Below are positions 8,638-19,800 of a stretch of 64,000 nucleotides of DNA, piece after piece. Below the pieces are notes generated by a model. The model did not search any database, was not told where the DNA came from, and was given only the letters and a program-made list of their open reading frames with translations. Positions within the stretch are counted from its first letter, which is position 1. The number at the start of each line of letters is the position of its first letter. This stretch comes from Russula earlei. Its lineage: Eukaryota > Basidiomycota > Agaricomycetes > Russulales > Russulaceae. Location of the stretch: contig JAGFNK010000205.1 of the NCBI GenBank assembly GCA_025769875.1, forward strand, positions 1-64,000, read 5' to 3'. Position numbers and translations under genes: made by a program.

Positions 8638-8916
8638 ATGACTATGTACTCATGCTTTGCAGAATCACTCTCTTCATATAAGTGCAAGGATGATCTCATT
8701 GCACTCTCTGGTGCACTTGGCCTCAGCATGACAGGCACCATCAATGAGCTGGCAATCCAGGTCAAGTCCCACATAGGAGTGCACCCTGAGCTCCTTCATC
8801 ACCCTTGGTTTGGTGGGCTTTTCATTCAAGGCAGACATTGCATGGAGATTAATCAGGAGATACAATGTTTTTTGTTCACATTCCCCCCCCCCCCCCCCCG
8901 AATTATACATTTTTGA
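8638..8916 (+). pseudogene. Transposon-associated SAP-like fragment
   Basis: The frame contains KCKDDLIALSGALGLSMTGT followed by INELAIQVKSHI. This is the helix-turn-helix pattern of SAP-type DNA-binding motifs (KxxLLxxLxxxGLxxxGTxxxLxxRI). It then runs through HHPWFGGLFIQGRH into a 17-base cytosine run at 8883-8899. Similar segments accompany transposon ORFs in agaricomycetes. It may belong to the same old element as the pogo tail. Confidence 0.5.
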
Positions 8917-9367
8917 CATTTGATCTCAGCAATGTAAGGTTTGATTGGTGGTTCAAAGATTTCATGTTACTATTTGTGACTGTCCAACTAATGGGTAGCT
9001 TACTTACTTAAGCTGTCTGACTAATGGGTAGCCTACATAACAGGGTGTGTCAGGACCACCCTGTCAGTTCAGCCTCTGGGCAGACTGAAATCTGCCACCC
9101 CACTGGCACCTAAAGTAACATGATGCGCAGCTTGTCTGTCAGGGTCAACCAGTGACTCAAGCATATGGGGTACACCTTACGGTCAGTGATGCGAATTGAA
9201 TCATCATGCCCCTCCAGGTTGTTCACAATAACCCTTCCCTTCCCCTCAATTGCATCTTCCAATGTCTGGTTCTGTCCCATGTCATAAATGCTTTATTGAC
9301 ACTATAGCACACAAGTCCTCTTCATTGAACTGTGAACTCCACAGTCCCAACTTCCAAGACTTGTTCC
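8917..9367. other. No gene seen
   Basis: AT-balanced sequence with a duplicated ACTAATGGGTAGC motif (8988-9031) and no open frame of note on either strand. Confidence 0.4.
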
Positions 9368-11228
9368 ATGGCCAACGAAATTCAAGAGACTGTGGTCTGC
9401 CAGATCCTTATCCCCACCCTGTGCGAGACCTTCTTCTTCGGTGCGGTCTTACTCTCCAACCCTCTGGGATATGTCTCTGAGACAGAAAATGCCAGGGATG
9501 TACAGTTCTCTCTTTGTTTTTGCCACTGTTTTCATATTGTAAGTTCATGCTCTGGCTTGTCATTTACAACCCCTCATATGGCCCTAAGGTACAGACGTTC
9601 GCCCAGCTGCACGAGAGACGTTATGCTGGTGCTGTCCGTGGTCATGTATGCCATCTCCACAGTTTACTGGGCACTAAACATAGCCGATTCGGCACGAGTC
9701 TTGAAATTTGATATATCACAATGACGCCAAGCAGGGAACTTGCTGCCGTATACCTGCCCACAATCAATGTATGCCACTGTTCAGTGGGCCTAATTTAAAA
9801 AAGGTTAGCTGATCGTGATAAAGTACATTCTAAGTGATGGGATCGTCCTACTGGCGAGCTTGGTGCTGTGGGATCGCAGACTCCTGTTGTTCATCCCTCT
9901 GCTGATCTTCCTTGCATGTACACTTGGTGGGAATGATCATATTGCTCAGCAGATAATCCTCAGAATGACCCTCATGTTAACTAGGAACCACCATTGCCAG
10001 TGCCATCTGCTTTTATGCAAGCTCTGGAGTGAGCGCTACAAAGGTGGTCATTACAAACTAATCTCTTTAGATGGACCATCTGGGCCCTCATCATCATTAC
10101 AAATTTTTGGGCTACAGGCTTAATCTTCATTCAGGGCATGGTGGGTCACCTCTGGTCAGCTCTGTCACTTGACTGTAGAATGCGACTCAGTGTTCCACAT
10201 CAAGCAAACCACAAAAAAAATTCCCGGGTTTTTGTTGGTTTCCACTGGTTTCCCAGTTTCTGGAAACCAAAAACCCAGAAACTGGGAAACATGGTAGACA
10301 TCACGAAGCACACTGGAAAACAATTCAAGTTTTCTATGGTCACATCAACCGTCTGAGTGAGCGACACTGGCACCTTGCACTGGAATGTGCAGACAACGAA
10401 TGGTGACGATGAATCCCTTCATCATGCTGATGCCTCAATGATATCTACATTCCATGCTGATCTGTATATACCTGAGAGTCCCCTCAAGGCTTAGATCCAG
10501 TACCAGCTTGAATTGACTTCCAATTACAAGTAGAAATGATGTATACCCTATTTCTGACCATTTTCAGTGATTTTTTTTCCTACTATACTATAGTTCTACC
10601 AGTTTCCATACTTTCGACAGGTTTCTGTTAGTTTCTTAGGTTTCCATGAAAGATACTCTCAGGTTGTTTCCAGGAAACCAGACATGGGTTTCCCAGTCTC
10701 CCGGTTTCCCGGTTTCCACTGGTTTTTTTCGGTTTCCTGAGGTGAGAAACCAATGGAAACTAAAATCCATCTTTACTGATGCAGGCAGCACAGGCGCTTC
10801 CTGAGATCGTTATGCTCCAAGGAGGACTTTACAAGCAACGCAGAGAAGACGCTCGCTTTCTTGGTCGAGTCTGGTGCATTTTATCTGTGCATTTGGGTAC
10901 GTCCTCATTCACTGACCGTGCTGCGTAACCGATTTCATCGTTGCACTGACAGATCGTGTATATAGCGATTTCGATGGCTTGTTCCCGTTCGAGGTGTTTT
11001 TTTTTCCAGTCAACTATCGTCCAACTCGTTGTAAGACCCCTCTCATCTCATGTTCATTAGATTCCGAGGGTTGACTCCACCCATCAGGGCATCTATCCAA
11101 CGATGATTGTCATTGTCGTCGCCATGCAACTAAGCGCCGCGGACATTTTGTCCCGTCCTGGCGCCGAAATACGCGCTTTGGATTCCCCCATCGTATTCAT
11201 GCGTCCGTCTCTAAGTCCGCTACCCTAA
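9368..11228 (+). pseudogene. Basidiomycete-type multi-span membrane protein, split by a repeat
   Basis: The family is a common agaricomycete seven-span protein of unknown role. Pieces in order: ATG at 9368 with METFFF-type start (ILIPTLCETFFFG), VVMYAISTVYWALNI near 9640, YILSDGIVL and VLWDRRLLLFIPLLIFLAC near 9825-9940, and WTIWALIIITNFWATGLIFI near 10075. After the inserted repeat (10203-10782) it resumes as HRRFLRSLCS with ESGAFYLCIW. It then continues across introns to IYPTMIVIVVAMQLSAADIL and stops TAA at 11226-11228. The insertion, a frame change at a T-run near 11000 and stops after 9780 mean it is broken. Direction and exon order are consistent throughout. Confidence 0.7.
10203..10782 (+). 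repeat. GTTTCC-rich dispersed repeat, copy 1
   Basis: The 580-bp unit is packed with GGTTTCC and GGAAACC words in both orientations, including a hairpin near 10240-10290 (GGTTTCC.../...GAAACTGGG). An inverted copy of the same length lies at 51324-51900. Shared edges are AGCAAACCAC and CTTTACTGATGC. It sits inside the coding region of a membrane-protein gene, so it is an insertion. Confidence 0.88.
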
Positions 11229-13058
11229 GTACCTGAAGATGTGCGGAATCCTTGGGAGGTGGATTCGATTTGGCATCATCTGATGCCACGACAGGTCGAA
11301 TACCTGGTCCAGTCTTCCTGATCTGTAAGGACGAGACTCAAGGAGACGGAAAACCCAGGAGTCGTATTTTACATATCTTCGAAGGCTCTTGGGTATCCTT
11401 GGTAGCAACCCTGTACAAGTCGGGCTGTTCCATGAGGTCAGAGTTCATTGCTTATTATTCCTATGCCCGGCGCCGTAATGCCTATACGTTTTGCGAAAGT
11501 TCGTGATGGTTGCGACTCACTCGGTTCTCCCGTCGCCTAGTCAGTCAAACCTTACCTAGAGAATGGACAGGACACGTAGGTAATGCGACACAGTAATCTA
11601 CCCTATTTTCGTCATGAGTGTGTGAAACAGAACTTCTGGTCGAGGTACGTAATCCATTCACCGTACCTTTCCCGTTTCAAAAGCAATTCTTGCGTTTCCT
11701 CTCCATCCAATATCCTATGTCACGCATTCCCGAATCTACCGGCGCCCACCTGCCTGCGAAACTCATGTACCTAAGGAATATTCGGTATCGACAAGGAAGC
11801 CATGGGAACAGCCACTCGCAGCGCGGCGCCCGTCCGAGTCATCAAGGTCTCATCGCGAATCTGATTGAACACTTGGCATACCTCCATGCGTGCAAGTGTC
11901 AAACCACAACTGTAGCTGAGACGCGATGTAAGCCGGGATCACATCCATAGGCCGCCTATAACCACCGAATTGAACTTGAACTGAAGTAGAGTGTGGTGGT
12001 TCTGAGATCTATGTCAGATTCTTTCGATCAAGCTGTTTCGAGTCTGCAATGAATCACGTCAATGAGCAGGGAGCAGGTCTCATCGACGACAACTTGAAGG
12101 GGATACCTGGAGCCGCTGCCTCTTCCCTCTATGGAAAGTCTGGGCCCTTTATGGAGATCGGTTTTCGTCGCAAACAACCTGCCAAGACATCAAGGATCCC
12201 GTTCGGTAGTTGGAGCTTTGCCACGTATTGATCGCTGTGAGGAGTCTGTGCGTATCCGTGGAGCAGGCGTCATTCAAGTTCGTCGCCCCTGCATTGCAAG
12301 CGGTCATGGAAGTAAGGGCCATAAAAGTGAACCTTGAGCTGCGCATGCTTCCCTCGGAGGGACTTCAGCCACCCAGATCTGAACCGCCTCATAGAATTAT
12401 CTTCTTTCAGAAGGGCGGCTCCCCGATGGTCCTGTATCTATCCAACAATGGGACCCGCATGTAGATGATCAATGCGCGCCGCTCCCAATTATCTACTCAC
12501 GTCATTTCTTTTGTCGTTTGCTCGATGCTTCGGTCTTGATACTATGGCTGTTTTGGCTAGATCGGCGGGTGGCCATCAGTGTAAGCTTATAGGGGTCGAC
12601 CGTCCGACCATGACTGACTCGGCCTTTCGGACTCAAAGCCTGCAACGGCGTCCATCAACCGGCGCTGTATTCTCTCCATGATGGCACGGCGCAGTGGAGA
12701 GCGTCCGTTGCTAGATTAAGGTGGTCGAGGGGTTGGTGCTTTGCCTTGACTGCCTGACACTGGATACAGTTCAATCTAGGATGGAGGTGAGGCGGCTCCT
12801 ATAATTACCCCACCCGACAGAAGCGCGGAGGACAGGAAATTTTGTGATAGAGAATTCAGAGAAGCGAGCAAGGAAATACCAGTGCTTCCGTGATCGAACC
12901 CATCCCTCAGTGGGGCTGCCTCGTGAGCAACACGGAGTTCGAATTATTACTCAGTCACGACCTTCGATTCTCCACTCATCAATACAAAGCGCATATGTTC
13001 AGCGAATCTCAGGAAGCTAGGGCTACGCTGATCAGCGTGCATACACCAAGGTTACGGT
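11229..13058. other. 1.8 kb without a recognised gene
   Basis: Several frames of 60-110 codons exist on both strands, but none shows a known motif, consistent codon use or convincing introns. The longest is at 11618-11950 (+). The stretch separates the broken membrane-protein gene from the convergent end of the NAPE-PLD-like gene. It may hold decayed gene remnants. Confidence 0.4.
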
Positions 13059-14712
13059 CTAGAAGAAAAAAGTCTCGCCCAGTGCCGGAATAAGGAAGTC
13101 ATCTGACTCGACCGCCGCCTTCGCGCACTCTTTCCTCAAAAGAGCAGGAGGTTCGAGTACCGGTTCTAGGGTGAGAACCCAGGTTCTATAGCGGAATTCA
13201 GCTGCAGAGAGTGGAGATGGAGGAGCGGGGCCTACCCCCAATGCATGGCAAGTGCTTTCTTAGCCCTCAAGTCCTTGAAGATGCGCACGGCGTCAGCAGG
13301 TGAGGCATGCACAGGGGACATGGCAGCGCGTGGATTATATGCGCTAGGACACCAAGTAGAGTCAGACCATGAGAGCGTACGATGGTGATTTCAGATATGC
13401 TATGATACGTACCCAATGGGCAGCAATGCGACGTCGATGCCTCTAAAACGTTCCCCGATCTCGGCGAATGCAGGGCAGAAGGGAACCTTGTCCTCGTCTT
13501 CTCCGTCATGGACCGTACGATACCCAGTGTCGCCGGCGAAATACAGTTTCTTGAGCGAGCGGAGATCCTCCACGACCCATGAGGCCCAGAGTGCACACCC
13601 TCGGTCAAAGGCAGTTCGGCTCGACATGTGCTGCGAAGGCGTGCAGGATATCCGCACTTCCGCATTTACGGCAGGGCCGTTGGTTTTGGACGGAAGGGGA
13701 ACTCGCAATATACGCTCATCCCACCAATCAAGCTCGTGGAAGCGTGAAAGGGAGGTGCTGAGCGCATTGGAAAGGTAGGCTGCATTATTCAAAGCGACGA
13801 AAACGTGGGGAGAGGATGAAGGCTTCGTGAGCAATGAACGAAGAGTCGGTACGTCGGTGCTAGTTGTGGCGCTATCAGTAGTGTGTCAGGACGACGAAGG
13901 GACAATGTGTACTGGTCATAATGATTGTGCTAGTGGAAGAGTCAGCGACCGTGATTCAATTTGCGCGAATCGGACATACCGATAACACAATAGCATCGAC
14001 TGCGGGAACCTGTTCTATTTTGCAAGGAGGATCTGGAAAAGATTGCTACCCACTCAGCCGATGAGCGTGGGAAGTTGAGGGAAGTTCATGCCCGTGTAAC
14101 GCGCAGGTCCCATCCACCGAAACGGTGAACAACGATTCGAAAACACAGGATCGAATATGATACGGGCACCGCGTGTTGCCCCTGGAGGCGTGGGTAGCTC
14201 AACGAGGTAGCATGCATGACTGTAAAGACACGAACTATCAGCCCTGACCCGATTTGAGGCCGTATGGGGACTACACATCGCATCACGACGCAGAATGAGA
14301 GCGATAACGTACCCTAGCCAAGTGGCCTTTGCACTGCTCTCCTTGCTGGAGTCCGTATCCCATGTGGTGGTCTGATTCGGGACTAAAGACTTGACGTCTC
14401 CCGGTACACCAGGAGGTCTAAAAGAAAGGTTGAAGAGGAACTGGATGGACCCCAGAGCCGTAAATGCTTCATAAATTATTCAAAAATCCTAGATAGCACG
14501 CACAGGCATCAATTGGAAAAAAGTGTGCATCCTACAGTGATTTAGGATGAGCAGAGACCAGGGCAAACGAGCGCTAACCTGAATGACGGCCAGGGATTCG
14601 TAAACTTGGTCTTGTTATCATTCAGATGATGACTAGGACGAACGCCATCAGCGTAGCCAGATGGGAATCTTCTCGGGGGTTCTATGACCTCGATGGACGA
14701 GGACGAGGCCAT
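13059..14712 (-). CDS. NAPE-PLD-like metallo-beta-lactamase-fold phospholipase
   Basis: This family (yeast Fmp30, animal NAPE-PLD) hydrolyses N-acyl-phosphatidylethanolamine with two bound metal ions, typically at mitochondrial or inner membranes. ATG at 14712 gives [20 protein letters not shown], then [13 protein letters not shown]. Later exons give [39 protein letters not shown] and [11 protein letters not shown]. The metal-binding HNHYDH (13913-13929) is completed across a 41-nt intron. Then come [28 protein letters not shown] and a stop at 13059. All landmarks of the family are in the usual order with about six introns. Exon 2 borders are uncertain. It is divergent from SEN54 across 153 bp. 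Confidence 0.9.
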
Positions 14713-14865
14713 CAGGACGATGGGTGGAAGGCGCAGAAAAGGCGGCACCGTCGTCCATCGCGGTAGTCACCCAAAGTTAGTCACCCAATTGCCATTTTGC
14801 CACAATTCCATCCAGCAAACCCGGCCCGGCGGGGACGCAACGCCATTGGGTCTTCGTTCACACAT
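14713..14865. promoter_or_regulatory. Shared divergent promoter between NAPE-PLD-like gene and SEN54
   Basis: 153 bp separate the two start codons. The 11-mer TAGTCACCCAA occurs twice in direct orientation at 14764-14774 and 14778-14788. The second copy reads into CCCAATTG, which contains a CCAAT box. Regulatory use is inferred from position and repetition only. Confidence 0.5.
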
Positions 14866-16578
14866 ATGGACGACACACTGGAACAACCAAACCCTTTCTC
14901 AAATTCCAGCGCAAGAGAAGAAGAAGACGAGCAGGGTTCTTCTGGCGATGAAGACGGTGGGCTCGATTGGACGAAACTCCCGTACGTGTCATGCTCGCTC
15001 GATTATTTTCCCGGTTTTGTATCATCGATGTCGGTTTCTTAGCCAGGGGAACAGTACCGCGCGTCCTATCATCCCAAAGCGCGGAGAAAAGGACTTTGAG
15101 CCCGCACAGGGTGGAGGATCAGGACTGCAACGCCACAACCTCGAGCGAGCGCGTGCGGCCATGTTCGATGCGATAAGATCTACCCGTGCGATATCAAGGT
15201 ACGAACATTTTTATTCATCTTCAGACGTGCTTTATCGCCACTTCTACGCGCGTAGCAAGTCTGTCAGCTACGCAGTCTGGTACCCAGACCTTGCCCGGGC
15301 ACATGTGACCGTCGCTCGCGGTGTCCATTTCACATCTATGGGTCACTCTGTTCAGCGCCCGTCGTCGCGGTCGTCGTCTTCCTCTGGAAAACCTCAGAAG
15401 CGGCTGGAGCTTTTACCAGAGGAGGCACTTTATCTCGTGGAGAAGGGCGCGCTTTTCTGCTGGAAGGCGTCTCGCGAAGGCGAAGGCGGGGATGTCGAGT
15501 GGGACTCTGCGTCCCAGGGCGCACCGATGAGTGTGCAACAGGCGTACGCGGAGATGATTGGGAAGCAGGATCTGACTTTGGACCGATATCTGGTCAGTAC
15601 CACCTTTCTCTCCTTCGCTCCGGCGCCGTCACACACATCCATCTGACTGTCTCCGCACAGGCTTTCGCTTACCTTCGTCGCCTGGGTTACATCGTAACTC
15701 GCGCGAAGTCTCCGTCCCCGGCCTATCCCGTTCCTGCCGCGTACCCAATTTCACAGAAGCGATCCACGGCTTCAATTTTCAGCAGGGTGCTCGCCGCGCT
15801 TTGCTCACCATTCCGCAGATTCCTGAGCTGGTTGATTCAGCCCTCGACGACCTGGTGGCGGCCTCTCGTGCACCGGCGATGGCTCCACCATAACATGGAT
15901 TACCGTACGCATATCTTCGGCATCAGCCGCCCCTTTCGCTGGCCCTGAGCTCACGTTCTCCATAAGCGTCGATATTCAGGACCCTCCGGTTCTTCCCTTC
16001 AGGTCACTCCGTCCCGCTCCAGTCTCAGCCCCCAAGGTCCGTCGCGTCATGATGGGTCGTCCCTGTACGAGATATTCTACCATCTCCACAAGCCGAACTC
16101 CCCTTATCGCAAGACTATGCCTCCCCCGCCAGATTTTGCAATCGTGGTCGTCAAGTGTGTCTTCACACTACCAAAGTCCTCCCGAGAGAACTGACGACGG
16201 TTCTTCCCTAGCGCGCGCACGACGCCTATACCCACGCTTGCGGAATTAACTTGTATGTATGAAGGTCTTCCCGTCGTCCCACCACCCGTCCCCCGCAAGC
16301 GCCGCCCATCGTTCGAAAAACAGGTTCCCGGGCCCAAGTACTCTCCATCCCAAAGGGCACGATCCGAGTTCTCGACCATCCCTCCTGACTGGGTTGTGGT
16401 CGCATTTCCTGTTCAACTCCTCGTCGTGCCACGTCAGATGCAACATCAGTCAAGATTAACCCTTTCATGGCACTCCGACAAGGAAATAAGTCCGTCGTCG
16501 TCGCTGTTGTGGATGTGGGCACCTGTGAGTTTCTTCAGGTTTGGACAGGGCGCGTTCGAGGAATGGCCGATGGCTTGA
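14866..16578 (+). CDS. SEN54: tRNA-splicing endonuclease subunit Sen54
   Basis: Sen54 is the structural subunit of the complex that cuts introns from pre-tRNA. ATG at 14866 starts an acidic N-terminus with SSGDEDGGLDWTKLP. Exon 2 (15043-15198) gives RPIIPKRGEKDFEP and ERARAAMFDAIRSTRAIS. Exon 3 (15256-15592) gives YAVWYPDLARAHVTVARGVH, KRLELLPEEALYLVEKGALF and SVQQAYAEMI. Exon 4 starts at 15661 with AYLRRLGYIVTRAK. The C-terminus has LYEIFYHLHKPNSPYRKT, LPVVPPPVPRKRRP, NKSVVVAVVDVGT and FFRFGQGAFEEWPMA. Near the end at least two one-base shifts are needed, one being an extra T after GGCACC near 16520. Otherwise the gene looks complete and under coding constraint, so consensus errors are the likelier cause. 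Confidence 0.92.
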
Positions 16579-16862
16579 CGGTGCTTGCGTCGTAAAAGGC
16601 GTTCCGACTTATTATTTACTAGTGAGCTGATGGCTTGTTTTCGACAAGCACCGAGCATCAATCGAGCAGGGTATAGACGTCGTTGAGTCATTGGCGGTGA
16701 GGCAGGAAGTACAACATTGCAAATGCGGAGAGACGATACGGACAATGCAAAACAACCAAATGAGGACCAGACTGTTAAATGGAAGCGAACTAGGCACCCT
16801 CACCGAGACCGAGGGATAGAACATAGAAGATGGATATATGAAATGCGCCCCTAAGCACAGAC

Positions 16863-19800
16863 TCACTCGTCCGTGAAACCAACAATCGTGCTCCTCGGTC
16901 GCAGACTTATCACCGGTGGGCCGTGTTGTGGCACAGGCGACCCCTCGTCCTCCTCGTCGCTCCCCGATGCATGCGTCCGCGGCGCCGCAAACAGTACACT
17001 CACGACGCGACTGTTCGGCTGTGCCGACACTGCCTCTGACGCCGAGAGCGCGAGCGATTTCGCAGAATCACCGAGTTGGCGCAGCACGTCCTCGTCGAGG
17101 TCAATATCGAATAGATCAAAAACATAACGCCGCACAGGCAGACGGTAGCGCGAGGTCGAAATCATGTGCAACGCACGGTAAAACATGGGCACAGAGGAGA
17201 ACACGCCTTGATACTCGGGCCTGGACTTCAGTCTGGGAGCTGGATCAGCGAAGGATGAAGACTTCACTGGACTCGAATACGCACTTGGCTAGCGAACGAG
17301 ATGCTGTTGCTGCGATGACAGTGTTAGATAGGTTCGATATCGCTGCCGTAACCTCGATCTCTGCCTGGGACTCTGGGGGTGTGAGGCGATAGTCACGATT
17401 AGCACTAGGCGGTGTGGAGTCCCATGGTGGAATCTACAGGAGTACTGCGGGTCAGAAGGCCAGGATATGTTGTTGTCAAATTGCGCGCACCAATAGGAAC
17501 TTATCCAGATCTAATGGTACGCATAGGCCAGTCGGAAAGCCGAGTGGGGATAGCGTTGCTTCCCAACCATAATCGCTCAGTATCTCTGCTCCTTGAGGAG
17601 TGGATGATATTAGGCCTAGTACATAAAAGCATGTTCTAGACAGCACGGTGAAAAAAAGCCCTGTGGAAGTGGGACATGACGCAGCCATACCCTCGCACAG
17701 ATAAGACTTGCGATTGCTCCGCGATCTCAAGAATTACAGGGATGATATCTTCCTCCTCCAGGAAAGGCAGCCCACCGGCCGAAGCACCGATATTGCCCTA
17801 TGCGAAATCAGTAGGAGGTAGAGTTCTCTTCCTGACACGACATACCACTGTCCATAGTATGCTCTTTAACTTGAGAATGAGTTCTGGGTCTTCCTTCTCG
17901 TGGCCGTGTTGACGGATGAAGAGTGCGAATTCGGGGAAATGGCCCTTATCATGCAGGGTTTGACAACCAAATTCCGTTTTTGTCATCTCCCCGAAGAAAT
18001 GGGGCGGGACCACACCGTCGAATGACCTAAGCCATTGAGTTACAGGATAACAATGGATGGTTAATTAACTTACGGTATGTCATCTTCGTCATCCATCGGG
18101 ATGAACTCCATCGTCTTGGCAAGCCAGACTTCGATTTCGACAACGTAGTGAATGTTGCGTTCCTTTTACGGGGGATGAAATAAGTGTGCTTGGTTTGCCA
18201 TGATCGAAGCATTCTTACATGAAACCAGATGTCCATCTCGCGGTCTATGTAGCCCGAATCAAAGAGATACCGGAATCCGATGGGTGTCGACATAAACCTG
18301 GGGGGGAAGAGCTGTTGCCATAAGTAGGTCGGTATATCTGGACTCAACGCACTTTAGGAGCAATCCATGTCCGACGTCACCAAGGTGGTCCAGGGTTGGC
18401 TGCATCGCTACAACCAACTGTAGGATATCTACTGACTCGCAGGCCTCCTCAAGGAACTCGGTCGCCAGTTGGCAGACCTCCATCGCCGGGTCATAAAGTT
18501 GTGTGAGCAACAAACGGAGTGTCCAAGTGCTCGCCGTCGGATTGTGAAGGATCATCTCGCCAAGGTGTCTCGTGGCGTACAGCCTTATATGCTAGGAGGC
18601 GACGCATGAACGAGAGAGACAGCATACAGGGATACGCCTACCTTATAACTGGATGTAAGTGCTTTCGATAGGACGATCCGCGGATGACCATCACTGAGAG
18701 TCATCAGCGATTCGTAAAAAGTATGAGAGAAAGACTGACATGGAGTAATCGATGTTTTCGATAATGCCTTTGATGAGATCTTCTCGACTGCGTAGCTCGC
18801 TTAAATGATAGAAGGCAGTGAATAGTTTCGCTTCTTCCATCAATCTGCGGCGTGCGAGTGAGCTCGTGATGGCTCAGAGAAAGGCGGAGACGTACACGAT
18901 TCCATCTTTGTGTTTGCTGAGCGTCCCCAGCATTTCAAGGTAACCATATGTCAGCGTTTCAGAGACTCGCTTCTTCGAGAAGATGGGGTCGGATTCCGGT
19001 GCGCCATTGAACTACACAGTCATGGGTGAAGGAAAACGTACTTCCGATAAAAAGCCTTACTGGATCTAACTGGGCAAAACTTCTCGTGAGCTGCTTCAAA
19101 AGATCGTCTTCTGAGGCCAAAAAACGTCGTCCATCAGGGCTCGCCAATAGCGTTGTCAACAATGTACAGCCCAGCTTCACCCAACGCAAATTTGTCTGCC
19201 AATGTATGATTGTACATAACAACCTACGATTTTTGAGGCGCATACCTTGTTCCGCTCAATGTCAGAAAAGCGGTGGTTGAACGGGTGAAAGAAGTTCATC
19301 AATCTTCTCAGGAATCTTGAGAGCTTGATCGCCTCTTCCATGCGTTTCGGATTGAGTAACGGTCCTTCGATGAGATCTAGTAGGGTCTCAAAATTCCACC
19401 TGCTGTGATCCTTTGTTAGGATAACCTGTTGCCTTCGCTTAGACTTTCCCGCAAGTTCTTACGAAGGAACAAATCACCTGCGTCTCTAGAAGTGCCGCCT
19501 GGAACGTTTTGTCGTCCATTTGAAGGCCCATCTTAATTCTGACCTGTTCTACCTGACGTTGACCCCGGCGTATGGCATCTTCAACGGAATTTGCTCTTTC
19601 AGAGATCAGCTGTGCATAAAAGGAGAGAATAAATATAAAATAACCTTGGCCGGTTACCCGCAGCTACAATAGTGGTTTCTAACCGGGTTCGGTTGCGATT
19701 GAAGCTGTCAATGGCGGACAGTGCGGATGTACCAATAATCCTATGTTCTCTGCGTTTGTAATCTGATGCAAGTTTGAAGATATCCGGAACCAGCTGTTAG

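Noticed and set aside
8883..8899. Run of 17 cytosines
   Set aside because: A simple homopolymer whose length is error-prone in sequencing; no functional claim made.
11229..13058. Possible extra gene between the broken membrane protein and the NAPE-PLD-like gene
   Set aside because: Frames up to 110 codons exist but no motif, consistent frame or convincing intron could be found on either strand.
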